From contig NZ_CP067100.1 of NCBI RefSeq assembly GCF_016616235.1, forward strand, positions 4,895,001 to 4,959,000: a stretch of 64,000 nucleotides of DNA. The letters run 5' to 3'. Both the position numbers and the translations under genes were made by a program. This DNA is from Bradyrhizobium diazoefficiens (lineage in GTDB: Bacteria; Pseudomonadota; Alphaproteobacteria; Rhizobiales; Xanthobacteraceae). Each line of letters begins with the position of its first letter. Positions within the stretch are counted from its first letter, which is position 1. The notes beneath the pieces are model-generated. The model saw nothing but the letters and a program-made list of their open reading frames with translations, had not been told where the DNA came from and did no database searches. Shown piece after piece: positions 26,880 to 36,803 of this stretch.

Positions 26880-27842
26880 TCACGCGGCGACCGTTGGCGA
26901 TCTTTGCCGCCGCGCGTGCGCATAGAGCGCGGCCACTGCGCAAGACGCCATTCGCGAGCGCGCCGAATCGGCACGGGACGTGAGCACGACCGGTACCCGG
27001 GCGCCGAGCACGATTCCGGCGCCATCGGCCTTAGCGAAATAAGCGAGATTCTTCGCCAGCATGTTGCCGGATTCGAGGTCGGGTACGACCAGGATTTGCG
27101 CGCGACCGGCGACCTCGGATTTGATGCCCTTGATCCGCGCCGCCTCGGCGTCGATCGCATTGTCGAACGCCAGCGGTCCGTCAAGCAGGCCGCCAGTGAT
27201 CTGGCCGCGATCGGCCATCTTGCAGAGTGCCGCCGCCTCAATCGTGGACGGAATTTTTGACGTGACCGTCTCGACCGCCGACAGGATCGCGACCCGTGGC
27301 GACCTGCCGAAGCCAGCCTGGTTGTAGAGATCGATCGCGTTCTGGATGATGTCCCGCTTGGCATCGAGATCCGGAAAGATGTTGATTGCCGCGTCGGTGA
27401 CGAAGATCGTCTCGGCATAGGCCGGCACGTCCATCACGAAGACATGGCTGATGCGCCGGTCGGTGCGCAGGCCGCCCGTCTTTGCGGTGACGGCGCGCAT
27501 CAGTTCATCCGTGTGCAGGCTGCCCTTCATTAGCATTTCACCCTTGGCCGCATGGATCAGTTCTACGCCCTTGGCGGCCGACTCATCGCTATGAGCGGCA
27601 TCGACAATCTCGCAACCCGAGATGTTGAGGCCATGCGTGCTTGCGGTGTCTCTGATCTTCCCTTCGGGTCCGACCAGGATCGGCCGAATGATACCAGCGC
27701 TCGCGCTATCGACAGCGCCACGGAGCGATGTTTCATCGCAGGGATGCACGACGATGGTCGGCGTTGGCCGCACGGCCTTGGCCGCCGCGATCAGGCGGTC
27801 GTACTTCGTGCCGGACTGCATCTGCTTCATGTCGGCCGACAT
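26880..27842 (-). CDS. pta: phosphate acetyltransferase, short type
   Basis: 320 aa, about the length of the single-domain phosphotransacetylase / phosphate butyryltransferase family. It carries [36 protein letters not shown], and [16 protein letters not shown]. It converts acetyl-CoA to acetyl phosphate, feeding ackA. A butyryl-type specificity is possible. It follows the DUF3141 gene by 29 nt and is part of the FixK-controlled operon. Confidence 0.88.
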   Translation of the reverse strand: MSADMKQMQSGTKYDRLIAAAKAVRPTPTIVVHPCDETSLRGAVDSASAGIIRPILVGPEGKIRDTASTHGLNISGCEIVDAAHSDESAAKGVELIHAAKGEMLMKGSLHTDELMRAVTAKTGGLRTDRRISHVFVMDVPAYAETIFVTDAAINIFPDLDAKRDIIQNAIDLYNQAGFGRSPRVAILSAVETVTSKIPSTIEAAALCKMADRGQITGGLLDGPLAFDNAIDAEAARIKGIKSEVAGRAQILVVPDLESGNMLAKNLAYFAKADGAGIVLGARVPVVLTSRADSARSRMASCAVAALYAHARRQRSPTVAA

Positions 27843-27871
27843 AGTGTCACTCCCAATCCCGCCAATCCGCG

Positions 27872-30094
27872 TTACGACGCCTTTGCCTTCGGATCGAAAG
27901 GGGCGACGTTCGAAGCCGGCTCCCCTCCTGCATCCACGCCGAACAGCTCAGCGACGCGCTTCAATCGGATCGCGCGCTCGCCGGTGATCTCCTCGCTGGC
28001 TGACAGCACGTGTCGCATGGCGTCGATTGCCGCATGGCGCTGGTTAATATCGTCGGGCAACATCTTCGGGATGGCGGCCAGGGCCCCTTCCCGGTCCAGC
28101 AGCAGCATGAAGAATTGCTCGCGCACCAGCATCTTGAACTCGGGCAGGGTCAGCCGTGCTCCTCCACGGGCATGCCGAACCTGACGGAGCGCCTCGATGC
28201 TCCGCTCGTCGACCATGCCGCGCGCCGAGCCCACATAGAGCAGTGCACGAACGGCAGCCTCGCGAAGGCCACCCTCACCGATCTTCGACTTCAGCTCGGC
28301 GATTCGCTTGTCGAGCATGGCGCGGTGTTCAGGCGACATCTCGCGCCGGCGCGACGGCTCGGACTTCGGATCGATCCCGACCGCGGCTTGAAGGGCCGGC
28401 GAGCCGTAAACGTTGAGGAAGATCGCCTCGCTCAGCGTCTCCTGCGAGTCCCGCCAGCTGTCCAGCATGTGAACGATCTGCTTGGACATCTGCTCCTGGA
28501 ACACCAAAAAGGGATTTTCGCTCGCGACCGGCTTGCGATTGTCCTCGACCTTCTCGGCCGCCGACTTCACCGCGGCCATTAATGGGTTCTGGCTGCTAAA
28601 GGCCTCGTATTGCAGCCGCAGCGGGTGCATGTTGCGCGCCCACTCCGCCATTTGCGGCGTCACCATGGACTTGACCCAGGGCTGGACGAACTTCTGGTAT
28701 GCGGCGAGGTTGAGCTCGGAGACCCGCTTGGCGGCCGCGAACCGCCGCTCGTCCTCAGGAGAATTGCCGCCCATGGCGCGGATGTCGTCAAGCGTCCGCG
28801 CCTCGCAGCGCATGACCCATTGGCCGACGGCGAGATCGGCATTGAGAGTGTCCGATCCTCTCGCCTCAAAGGTCGCTTCATAGAGCCCGGGCGGCAGCAC
28901 ATCAATCAAGTCGATGTTGCTGGAGAACTCGGCGTGCTCCTTCTTGGCGACACCGCCCGACACGAAGATACCGAGATGGCCGACGGTTTGGTGAACGGTA
29001 TAGACGATGGTTTGGCCGTAAGCCCTGATCTCGTCGACGTCGGCATAGCAATCGAGGATCCAGTTGAGCGCCTGCTGTGGCGGCGTGACGTTGTCACCCT
29101 CCGAGCAGAACACCACGATCGGCGATCTGATTTTGCGCAGATCCACCGTCGCGCCATCGGACATCTTGATGTTTCCGGCGGCGAGGTTGTTGCCGACGAA
29201 CAATTCATCGACGATGAACTGGATTTCCTCGGCATTCAGGTTGACGTGCCCACCCCACCAGCGCTCGAATTCGAGGTAGCGATCGGCCTCGGTGTCGACC
29301 TTGGAATAAACGTTGTACTGCTTCGTCCAGAGCGTGTTCGAGGGATTCTGGTTCTCGAAGTTCTGCACCAGCCACGCGCCATCGAACTTCCCGCCGCCGA
29401 GATCTGAGGTCAGCGCGGTCAGCCAGCTCCCGCCCAATAGACCGCCCGAGTAGCGCATCGGATATTTGCCGTGCACGCCTTCCCAATAGGCAAGCGGCGC
29501 GCCGGCGATGATCAACGGTCCGAACAGTTCTGGTCGCAGCGAGGCCAGAATCATGACAGCCCAGCCGGCCTGGCAATTGCCGATCACGCAGGGCTTACCG
29601 TCAGCCTGGGGATGGAGGCTGATGACTTTCTCGATGAACAGAGCTTCGGCACGCGCGATGCGCTCGATGGTCTGTCCCGGCATCGGATCCGGCAGGAAGC
29701 CGACGAAATAGCAGGGATGACCCGCGTTCATCGCGACGCCGATCTCGCTGTCCGCCTTGAACCCGCCAATTCCCGGACCGTGCCCGGCGCGGGGATCGAC
29801 CACGATGAATGGACGCCGTTCGAGATCGATCTCGACTCCCTTGGGCGGAATGATGCGGACCAGAGCGTAGTTGACCGGCTCGTCGAGCTTGCGCCCATCG
29901 ATGATCAATTCTGCGGCATATTGCAGGACGTGCGGAGCCGTTTGCGCGACATGCTCGCGGTACTGGTCGCCGCGTTGGCGCATGATGTCCAGAAACAGCA
30001 CGCTGCGCTGCCCCGCATCGACCATGTATTCGATTCCCGAGGCGACGAGGCCGGATAGGGGTCCGCCTGGCAGGTTTGGAGTTTCCATCGACAT
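27872..30094 (-). CDS. DUF3141 protein, PHA-synthase-like alpha/beta fold
   Basis: 740 aa. The N-terminal half is an alpha/beta-hydrolase fold with the lipase-like box IGNCQAGWAVM, where the nucleophile is Cys as in PHA synthases, an Asp candidate in FCSEGDNVTPPQQ and a His in HQTVGHLGIFVSGG. The C-terminal half is helical and unassigned. The Cys-Asp-His triad suggests acyl-CoA or polyester chemistry, not proven. First gene of DUF3141-pta-ackA-fabI; a FixK box lies 56 nt upstream. Confidence 0.87.
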   Translation of the reverse strand: MSMETPNLPGGPLSGLVASGIEYMVDAGQRSVLFLDIMRQRGDQYREHVAQTAPHVLQYAAELIIDGRKLDEPVNYALVRIIPPKGVEIDLERRPFIVVDPRAGHGPGIGGFKADSEIGVAMNAGHPCYFVGFLPDPMPGQTIERIARAEALFIEKVISLHPQADGKPCVIGNCQAGWAVMILASLRPELFGPLIIAGAPLAYWEGVHGKYPMRYSGGLLGGSWLTALTSDLGGGKFDGAWLVQNFENQNPSNTLWTKQYNVYSKVDTEADRYLEFERWWGGHVNLNAEEIQFIVDELFVGNNLAAGNIKMSDGATVDLRKIRSPIVVFCSEGDNVTPPQQALNWILDCYADVDEIRAYGQTIVYTVHQTVGHLGIFVSGGVAKKEHAEFSSNIDLIDVLPPGLYEATFEARGSDTLNADLAVGQWVMRCEARTLDDIRAMGGNSPEDERRFAAAKRVSELNLAAYQKFVQPWVKSMVTPQMAEWARNMHPLRLQYEAFSSQNPLMAAVKSAAEKVEDNRKPVASENPFLVFQEQMSKQIVHMLDSWRDSQETLSEAIFLNVYGSPALQAAVGIDPKSEPSRRREMSPEHRAMLDKRIAELKSKIGEGGLREAAVRALLYVGSARGMVDERSIEALRQVRHARGGARLTLPEFKMLVREQFFMLLLDREGALAAIPKMLPDDINQRHAAIDAMRHVLSASEEITGERAIRLKRVAELFGVDAGGEPASNVAPFDPKAKAS

Positions 30095-30149
30095 ATTCAG
30101 ACCTCTCTGTCGCGCGTCTCAATTCAAGTGGCCTCAGGACCAGGCGACG

Positions 30150-30163
30150 TTGATTTAGGTCAA
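30150..30163. promoter_or_regulatory. FixK/FNR-type box
   Basis: TTGATTTAGGTCAA, 56 nt before the DUF3141 start; drives the fermentation operon leftward. The AI-2E-family gene ends 10 nt to its right. Confidence 0.8.
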
Positions 30164-30173
30164 CGTTCGGCAC

Positions 30174-31259
30174 TCACGGCAGCGCTGCCGGATCAGCGCG
30201 ATCGATACGGATCCACGCCACCGCCAATTCCCAGGTGACCGAGAGAATGATCGGCCCGACGAAGAGACCGACGATCCCATGCGCCAGAGTTCCCCCAATC
30301 ACCCCTATCAGGATGACGAGCGTCGGCGTCGTTAGCCCGCGGCCCATCACCAGCGGTTTCAGTATGTTATCGATCACGTTGACGATCCCAAGAAACACGC
30401 TGAGCACGAGCGCGACGGGGATGTCCTTGTCGAACCAGACCCAGACAATCACCGGAAGCAGGATGATCGTCGCGCCGATTTGCACGATGCTCAGGAGGAG
30501 GACGGCGAAAGCCAGCAGGCCGGCGCCGGGAATGCCGGCCAGCTTGAACCCGATCCCGGCCAGCAGAGCCTGGATGACCGCAACGCCGATGACCCCTTGA
30601 GATACGGCACGTATCGTCGCGCCCGCCAATTTCAGAAAATGCTCACTCTGTTCGGGCACGATTTGCGCCAGGAAACCCCGGATCGCTGCCACGAGCTGCG
30701 ACCCGTAGGGAAAAATAAAGCCGGCCGCCACGACCGAAAGAAGAAACATGAGTGTTCCCAAGCCGGCATCGCCCACAAAGCCGAGCATCGTGGTCGCAAG
30801 CGGTTTCAGATAGGGCACGATTTCGCGCAGGACCGAGCGGATATTGATCGAGGCCTCGTCCCACAACTCATAAAGTTGCGGTCCGACCAGCGGCCAGGTC
30901 TTGATGGCCTGTGGTGGACAAGGAACGACGAGCTCGCCGGCGTTGAGTTGCCCGGCGATGTCCTTGATGCCATCCACGGCACTCAGGCCGAGCCAGGTTG
31001 CCGGTCCGATGACAATGGCAAGATTGATCACGGTGAGAACGAACGCCGCGAGCTTCGGGCTGCCGCCCAGCAACTTGGCAAGCCAGCTAAAGACCGGATT
31101 GAACGCGACGGCGAGCACGATCGCCCAGGCCAAGATCGGCACGAACGGACGGATCACTACGAATGTCCAGACGACCAACAACGCGAGCAATCCGAGCCGG
31201 ATCACAAGCTGGATCACGTCTTCGCCGGTCAAACGCTGACGGAGTGTCTTCAAGGCCAC
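30174..31259 (-). CDS. AI-2E/PerM-family membrane transporter
   Basis: 361 aa with about seven or eight hydrophobic segments, including RPFVPILAWAIVLAVAFNPV near the N-terminus and LAHGIVGLFVGPIILSVTWE near the C-terminus, which mark the AI-2E (UPF0118) permease family. Members export AI-2, act as Na+/H+ exchangers, or are uncharacterised, so the substrate is open. A FixK box lies 51 nt upstream, shared with the divergent GNAT gene. Confidence 0.88.
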   Translation of the reverse strand: MALKTLRQRLTGEDVIQLVIRLGLLALLVVWTFVVIRPFVPILAWAIVLAVAFNPVFSWLAKLLGGSPKLAAFVLTVINLAIVIGPATWLGLSAVDGIKDIAGQLNAGELVVPCPPQAIKTWPLVGPQLYELWDEASINIRSVLREIVPYLKPLATTMLGFVGDAGLGTLMFLLSVVAAGFIFPYGSQLVAAIRGFLAQIVPEQSEHFLKLAGATIRAVSQGVIGVAVIQALLAGIGFKLAGIPGAGLLAFAVLLLSIVQIGATIILLPVIVWVWFDKDIPVALVLSVFLGIVNVIDNILKPLVMGRGLTTPTLVILIGVIGGTLAHGIVGLFVGPIILSVTWELAVAWIRIDRADPAALP

Positions 31260-31309
31260 GCTCCATCTGGACTGTGGCTGAGCCTAGCTCTAGCCTTTGC
31301 CACGTCGTC

Positions 31310-31323
31310 TTGATCCAGATCAA
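31310..31323. promoter_or_regulatory. FixK/FNR-type box between divergent genes
   Basis: TTGATCCAGATCAA, 51 nt from the AI-2E-family gene and 76 nt from the GNAT start at 31399. Confidence 0.85.
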
Positions 31324-31398
31324 ACAATCGCGTTCGGCCGGAAGCTTCATCGGCTGATGCCGCTCAATAGCCACCCGGCGTGCGGCAAGGGAGCCCAG

Positions 31399-31920
31399 AT
31401 GTCGGACCTCGCCAGCTACATCGCCCACGAACATCTGGGAGACGGCTCCGCCGTCGAAATTCGGGCACTTCGGGCGGACGACGAGGCCGACATGCTCGCT
31501 GCCCTGGAGCAGACCAGCGCGCAATCGCGGCAGCGCCGCTTCTTCGTGATGAAGCGCCACTTCTCCGACAAGGAGCGCGCTTTCTTCATGGACATCGATT
31601 TCAAGAACCATGTGGGGCTGGTCGTGCTCGCCGGGGACGCGGACCGAAAAACGATCGTCGGTGGCGGCCGCTACATCGTATTCGAACCCGGACGAGCCGA
31701 AATGGCCTTCATGGTGATCGATGCCTGGCAGGGACGCGGCATAGGCTCCATTCTGATGCGCCACCTCGTCAAGCTCGCGGGCGCCGCGAGGCTAAAGGAA
31801 TTGACCGCGGAAGTTCTGCCCCAGAATGCGGCGATGCTGAAGGTATTCAGCAAGTTCGGCTTCAAATCACGTTCGCGCCACGATCCACAAACGATCCATC
31901 TGATTCTGAACCTCATGTAG
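31399..31920 (+). CDS. GNAT N-acetyltransferase
   Basis: 173 aa from the ATG at 31399 (AAGGGAG upstream). It has VEIRALRADDEADMLAALEQ at the start, MVIDAWQGRGIGSILMRHLV with the acetyl-CoA loop QGRGIG, and ELTAEVLPQNAAMLKVFSKF at the end. Protein-acetylating GNATs with this layout often follow acetyl-CoA enzyme genes, as here with ackA/pta nearby. Substrate unknown. Confidence 0.88.
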   Translation: MSDLASYIAHEHLGDGSAVEIRALRADDEADMLAALEQTSAQSRQRRFFVMKRHFSDKERAFFMDIDFKNHVGLVVLAGDADRKTIVGGGRYIVFEPGRAEMAFMVIDAWQGRGIGSILMRHLVKLAGAARLKELTAEVLPQNAAMLKVFSKFGFKSRSRHDPQTIHLILNLM

Positions 31921-32326
31921 CGGATGTAGCCTACAGGAGTTTGAAGTAGGATCTACGGTGATACCCTGTCCTCGCAATGCTTCAGCTCGCCCTCGATACA
32001 GCCGAAAGGGAATGTTGGCTTGCGCCGCCCGGTCGTGGCACTACTGCCGTGCGAGGACGACCGCCATAAGCAACGGTGCTGAGCTAAGGTCAATACACAC
32101 GCTCACTCCTCGGTCGGCGATCTGAGCAATGCACTAAAAACGTACGGCTGTTCGATCTCTCGTCAACGCGGGCAAGCAGCGTCGACGGCTCACTAATTCC
32201 GAGCGCTTTAGCGGCCTGGAGATTGATGACCAACTCGGACTTGACCAACTGCTCCGTCGGCGGATGCGTGGGTGGGGTGTCCCAACCCTCACGCGGCGCG
32301 CCCCCTGCGGCCGAGCGCGGCGAATA
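31921..32326. other. gap before nap, nothing clear
   Basis: About 400 nt between the GNAT stop and the nap FixK box. I see no convincing gene here. The long leftward open frame that crosses it also runs antisense through napE and napD and has no family features. Confidence 0.6.
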
Positions 32327-32340
32327 TTGATATAGATCAA
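32327..32340. promoter_or_regulatory. FixK/FNR-type box for nap
   Basis: TTGATATAGATCAA, 85 nt before the napE ATG. Confidence 0.85.
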
Positions 32341-32424
32341 TGTTACGCTTGGCACCCTCGCTTTGTCTGTAGTGAGGCAGCGGCCCGGATGCCGCTTAAT
32401 CCCCACACTGGAGAGAGCAGCAGC

Positions 32425-32607
32425 ATGTCCGTCGGAAGCGACGACGCTGGACGACCGCGCCGTAAGCGCATGGAAATTTTCGCGTTCCTGTTCCTGACCG
32501 CGGTGGTGATGCCGGCGCTCGCCGTCGGCGTGGTCGGCAGCTACGGCTTTGCCGTCTGGATCTATCACATGGTGGTTGGACCGCCCGGTCCGCCCCCGGC
32601 GCATTGA
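32425..32607 (+). CDS. napE: periplasmic nitrate reductase component NapE
   Basis: 60 aa, one transmembrane helix (FAFLFLTAVVMPALAVGVVG) after a basic N-terminus, with a FAVWIYHMVVGPPG end typical of NapE. It is the first nap gene, 12 nt before napD. Its precise role is unknown; it is probably a small partner of the membrane electron donor. The ATG at 32425 has GGAGAGAG upstream. Confidence 0.88.
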   Translation: MSVGSDDAGRPRRKRMEIFAFLFLTAVVMPALAVGVVGSYGFAVWIYHMVVGPPGPPPAH

Positions 32608-32619
32608 GCGAGGGCCATT

Positions 32620-32961
32620 ATGCTCAAAACCACCATCGACCGCCGCGCTTTGATCACTGGCCGTGCGCTGACCGCCGAGCGTGTCGTGGCGCCGCCCGGC
32701 GGAGAGATCGCCAGCATCCTGGTGCAGGCCCGTCCCGAGCGCCTCAACGATGTCGAAGCGGCAATCCTTGCGCTGTCGGGCTGCGAAATTCACGGTCGCG
32801 ACCCGCGGGGCAAGCTCGTGGTGGTGATCGATGCGCCTGAGGCCGGCGCGCTCGGATCGACGCTCAACGCCATCGCGCTGCTGCCCCACGTCTACTCGGC
32901 CTCACTCGTCTTTCACGCCATCGACGCCGGCGGACGGCCGGCGCCGGGAGAATGTCCATGA
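32620..32961 (+). CDS. napD: nitrate reductase assembly chaperone NapD
   Basis: 113 aa. [20 protein letters not shown] and GKLVVVIDA fit the NapD ferredoxin-like fold that binds the TAT signal of NapA. It overlaps the start of napA by a few bases, consistent with coupling. Confidence 0.88.
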   Translation: MLKTTIDRRALITGRALTAERVVAPPGGEIASILVQARPERLNDVEAAILALSGCEIHGRDPRGKLVVVIDAPEAGALGSTLNAIALLPHVYSASLVFHAIDAGGRPAPGECP

Positions 32962-35462
32962 CCGCACCCAAGCTCGATCGCCGCCAGATACTGAAGCTGG
33001 AGGCCGCCGCCATCGCAGCAGCGGCTGGAGGCATGCCCGTGCCGGCGCTCGCGGCCAACCTCGTGACCGAGCGAGAGGCCAGCGGACTGACTTGGGACAA
33101 GGCCCCGTGCCGGTTCTGCGGCACCGGATGCAGCGTCATGGTCGCGACCAAGGACAATCGCGTGGTCGCCACGCACGGCGACATCAAGTCCGAGGTCAAT
33201 CGCGGGCTCAACTGCGTGAAGGGCTACTTCCTTTCCAAGATCATGTACGGCCACGATCGGCTGACCCAGCCCATGCTGCGCAAGACCAACGGCAAATACG
33301 ACAAGGATGGCGAGTTCACGCCTGTCTCCTGGGACGAAGCCTTCGACGTGATGGCCGAGAAATTCAAGGACGCACTGAAGAAGCGCGGACCGAGCGGTGT
33401 CGGAATGTTCGGCTCCGGGCAATGGACGATTTGGGAAGGCTACGCCGCCTCGAAATTGTTCAAAGCCGGCTTCCGCTCCAACAACATCGATCCGAATGCG
33501 CGCCACTGCATGGCGTCCGCGGTCGCCGGCATGATGCGCACCTTCGGCATCGACGAGCCGGCCGGCTGCTACGATGACATCGAAGCCGCCGACGCCTTCG
33601 TGCTGTGGGGCTCCAACATGGCGGAAATGCATCCCATCCTGTGGACGCGGGTGGCCGACCGCCGGCTCTCCGCGCCGCAGGTGCGCGTTGCGGTGCTCTC
33701 GACGTTCGAGCACCGCTCCTTCGACCTCGCCGACATCGGTATCGTCTTCACGCCGCACTCCGACCTCTTCATCCTCAACGCAGTCGCCAACCACGTCATC
33801 AAGACCGGGCGGGTGAACAAGGATTTCGTCGCGGCGCATACCGTGTTCAAGCGCGGCCAGACCGATATCGGCTACGGCCTGCGGCCCGAGCATCCGCTGC
33901 AGAAGAAGGCGACGGGCGCGGCCAAGGCCAACGACTCCACCGACATGAGTTTTGACGAATACGCAAAGTTCGTCTCCGACTACACGCTGGAGAAAGCCGC
34001 AAAAATGTCCGGCGTGCCGCTCAATCGGCTGGAAGCGCTGGCCGAGCTCTATGCCGATCCGAAGACCAAGGTCGTCAGCTTCTGGACCATGGGATTCAAC
34101 CAGCACACCCGCGGCGTCTGGTGCAACAACCTCGTCTACAACATCCATCTTCTGACCGGAAAGATCTCCGAGCCCGGCAACAGCCCGTTCTCGCTCACGG
34201 GCCAGCCCTCGGCCTGCGGCACCGCGCGCGAGGTCGGCACCTTCTCGCACCGCTTGCCTGCCGACATGGTGGTGAACAACAAGGAGCATCGCGACAAGAC
34301 GGAAGCGATCTGGAAGCTGCCGGAGGGCACCATCCCCGACAAGCCGGGCTACCACGCCGTGCTGCAGAGCCGGATGCTGAAGGACGGTCTGCTCAATGCC
34401 TATTGGGTGCAGGTCAACAACAATCTGCAGGCTGGTCCCAACATCAACGAGGAGACCTATCCGGGCTTCCGCAACCCCGACAATTTCATCGTGGTCTCGG
34501 ACGCCTATCCGACGGTCACCGCGCTTGCCGCCGACCTTATCCTGCCGACCGCGATGTGGGTGGAGAAGGAAGGCGCCTACGGCAATGCCGAGCGGCGCAC
34601 GCAATTCTGGCATCAGCTCGTCACGGCTCCCGGAGAATCGCGGTCCGATCTGTGGCAGCTCATGGAGTTCTCCAAGCGCTTCAAGATCGAGGAAGTCTGG
34701 ACCGAGGAGCTCCTGTCGAAGAAGCCGGAATACCGCGGCAAGACCATGTTCGACGTGCTCTACAAGAACGGCCAGGTCGACAAGTTCCCGTTGTCCGACA
34801 TCGAGCAGGGCTACGCCAACGACGAATCGAAGGCGTTCGGCTTCTACGTGCAGAAGGGCCTGTTCGAGGAATACGCCATCTTCGGCCGCGGCCACGGCCA
34901 CGACCTCGCGCCGTTCGACACCTATCACCGCGAACGCGGACTGCGCTGGCCTGTCGTCAACGGACAGGAGACCAAGTGGCGTTTTCGCGAAGGATCGGAT
35001 CCGTTCGTGAAGCCGGGGGCCGGCGTGCAATTCTATGGCAATGGCGACGGAAAGGCCCGCATCTTCGCACTGCCCTACGAGCCGCCGGCGGAATCGCCCG
35101 ACGATGAATATCCGCTCTGGCTTTCCACCGGCCGCGTGCTGGAGCATTGGCACTCCGGCACCATGACGCGCCGCGTGCCGGAACTGTATCGGGCGTTTCC
35201 GGAGGCGGTCTGCTTCATGCATCCCGATGATGCAAAGGAGGCGAAGCTGCGCCGCGGCGACGAGGTCAAGGTCATCTCGCGCCGAGGCTTCATCCGCACC
35301 CGGCTCGAGACCCGCGGACGCGACCGGCCGCCGAAGGGGCTCGTCTTCGTGCCCTGGTTCGACGAGTCGCAGCTCATCAACAAGGTGACGCTGGACGCGA
35401 CCGACCCGATCTCGCTGCAGACCGATTTCAAAAAATGCGCCGTGCGCATTGAAAAGGTGTAG
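32958..35462 (+). CDS. napA: periplasmic nitrate reductase large subunit NapA
   Basis: 834 aa. The ATG at 32958 has GGGAG 7 nt upstream, whereas the ATG at 32952 has it only 1 nt away, so 32958 is chosen. The TAT leader ([18 protein letters not shown]) is followed by the [4Fe-4S] motif [10 protein letters not shown] plus CVKGY, and the Mo-ligand cysteine lies in [12 protein letters not shown]. It reduces nitrate to nitrite with bis-MGD molybdenum. The frame is intact. Confidence 0.96.
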   Translation: MTAPKLDRRQILKLEAAAIAAAAGGMPVPALAANLVTEREASGLTWDKAPCRFCGTGCSVMVATKDNRVVATHGDIKSEVNRGLNCVKGYFLSKIMYGHDRLTQPMLRKTNGKYDKDGEFTPVSWDEAFDVMAEKFKDALKKRGPSGVGMFGSGQWTIWEGYAASKLFKAGFRSNNIDPNARHCMASAVAGMMRTFGIDEPAGCYDDIEAADAFVLWGSNMAEMHPILWTRVADRRLSAPQVRVAVLSTFEHRSFDLADIGIVFTPHSDLFILNAVANHVIKTGRVNKDFVAAHTVFKRGQTDIGYGLRPEHPLQKKATGAAKANDSTDMSFDEYAKFVSDYTLEKAAKMSGVPLNRLEALAELYADPKTKVVSFWTMGFNQHTRGVWCNNLVYNIHLLTGKISEPGNSPFSLTGQPSACGTAREVGTFSHRLPADMVVNNKEHRDKTEAIWKLPEGTIPDKPGYHAVLQSRMLKDGLLNAYWVQVNNNLQAGPNINEETYPGFRNPDNFIVVSDAYPTVTALAADLILPTAMWVEKEGAYGNAERRTQFWHQLVTAPGESRSDLWQLMEFSKRFKIEEVWTEELLSKKPEYRGKTMFDVLYKNGQVDKFPLSDIEQGYANDESKAFGFYVQKGLFEEYAIFGRGHGHDLAPFDTYHRERGLRWPVVNGQETKWRFREGSDPFVKPGAGVQFYGNGDGKARIFALPYEPPAESPDDEYPLWLSTGRVLEHWHSGTMTRRVPELYRAFPEAVCFMHPDDAKEAKLRRGDEVKVISRRGFIRTRLETRGRDRPPKGLVFVPWFDESQLINKVTLDATDPISLQTDFKKCAVRIEKV

Positions 35463-35467
35463 CTGCC

Positions 35468-35938
35468 ATGCTCGGGAAAACGGCCATCGTTCTGCTCGCC
35501 GCCGCGATCGCCGCCGGCACCGCCACGCTCGCCGCGCAAACGCTGAGCTCCGACCTGCGTGGCCCGACCCCGCTGAACGAGGAGGGCCCGGCGCCGCCGA
35601 TGATGCCGACGCGCAACACCGCCGAACGCGAGGTGCGCAATTATCCCGAGCAGCCGCCGGTGATCCCGCACTCGATTGACGGTTACCAGATCGATCTGCG
35701 AAGCAACAAATGCCTGTCCTGCCATGCCAGGGCGCGCACCGGTGAGTCGCAGGCGCCGATGGTCTCGATCACCCACTTCATGGACCGCGACGGCCAGTTC
35801 CTCGCCTCCGTCTCGCCGCGGCGTTTCTTCTGCACCGAATGTCACGTGCCGCAGAGCGTTAGCGATCCGCCTGTCAGCAACGATTTCGTCGACATCGACA
35901 CTCTGCTGAGCCGCGGGACACCGGGTGGGAAGCGATGA
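35468..35938 (+). CDS. napB: diheme cytochrome NapB
   Basis: 156 aa with a signal peptide ([20 protein letters not shown]) and two haem-binding motifs, CLSCH and CTECH. It passes electrons to NapA in the periplasm. It overlaps napC by ATGA at 35935. Confidence 0.94.
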   Translation: MLGKTAIVLLAAAIAAGTATLAAQTLSSDLRGPTPLNEEGPAPPMMPTRNTAEREVRNYPEQPPVIPHSIDGYQIDLRSNKCLSCHARARTGESQAPMVSITHFMDRDGQFLASVSPRRFFCTECHVPQSVSDPPVSNDFVDIDTLLSRGTPGGKR

Positions 35939-36573
35939 GCGAGGTCGTTTCCAAAGCCCCGCAGCCGGGCATGATCAGGCGGGCATGGAGCTTCCTGCTC
36001 GAGCTGCTCGACGTACTGATCCGGCCGAGTACCGTGTTCGGCCTGGGCGTGCTGGTGTTCGCGGGCTTCCTCGCCGGCATTATCTTCTGGGGTGGCTTCA
36101 ACACCGCGCTGGAGGTGACCAACACCGAGAAATTCTGCACGAGCTGTCACGAGATGCGCGAGAACGTGTTTGAGGAGCTGAAATCGACCATCCATTTCAC
36201 CAACCGCTCCGGCGTGCGCGCGAGCTGCCCGGATTGCCACGTGCCGCACAACTGGACCGACAAGATCGCGCGCAAGATGCAGGCCTCCCAGGAGGTCTGG
36301 GGCAAGCTGTTCGGCTACATCGACACCCGCGAAAAATTCCAGGACAAGCGGCTGGAGCTCGCGTTGCACGAGTGGGCGCGCTTCAAGGCCAATGATTCCC
36401 TGGAATGCCGCAACTGCCACAGCGCGGATTCCATGGACATCACCAAGCAGTCGCCGCGCGCTGCCGAGGCGCATCAGCGCTTCCTCTTTACCGGCGAAAA
36501 GACCTGCATCGATTGCCACAAGGGTATCGCCCACCACCTGCCCGACATGCGCGGTGTGCCAGGTTGGCAGTGA
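35935..36573 (+). CDS. napC: membrane tetraheme cytochrome NapC
   Basis: 212 aa with an N-terminal membrane anchor ([20 protein letters not shown]) and four haem motifs: CTSCH, CPDCH, CRNCH and CIDCH. It takes electrons from quinol and feeds NapB-NapA. No napF, napG or napH lies in this window, so the operon is napEDABC. Confidence 0.94.
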   Translation: MSEVVSKAPQPGMIRRAWSFLLELLDVLIRPSTVFGLGVLVFAGFLAGIIFWGGFNTALEVTNTEKFCTSCHEMRENVFEELKSTIHFTNRSGVRASCPDCHVPHNWTDKIARKMQASQEVWGKLFGYIDTREKFQDKRLELALHEWARFKANDSLECRNCHSADSMDITKQSPRAAEAHQRFLFTGEKTCIDCHKGIAHHLPDMRGVPGWQ

Positions 36574-36726
36574 CGGAGACGTGCGTCCTTCACATGCGGG
36601 CAGCGCCGCGCTCACCCGGACGCGGCCGGCGCAACATACTCGGCTGCCAGCGGCAGAGCACGCCGGCAATGGCCGCGCCAATGACTAGACTCCTGAAGGG
36701 TATTCGCTCGCAGATGCGCGGTCCTC

Positions 36727-36740
36727 TTGACTCAGATCAA
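36727..36740. promoter_or_regulatory. orphan FixK/FNR-type box
   Basis: TTGACTCAGATCAA in the gap between the napC stop (36573) and the convergent kinase 3' end (36804). No credible gene starts near it on either strand, so it may drive an unseen RNA or mark a deleted gene. Confidence 0.5.
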
Positions 36741-36803
36741 TCTTTTAGAGGTCGAACGATCAGACAGCACAATCGCATTCCCGGGATCAGCGTCCCTGGA
36801 AAT

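Noticed and set aside
34121..35107. Rightward 328-codon frame
   Set aside because: Same-strand shadow inside napA, which has complete active-site motifs in its own frame.
32913..35222. Leftward open frame of 769 codons
   Set aside because: It lies antisense to napA, shows no domain pattern, and arises from high third-position GC in napA.
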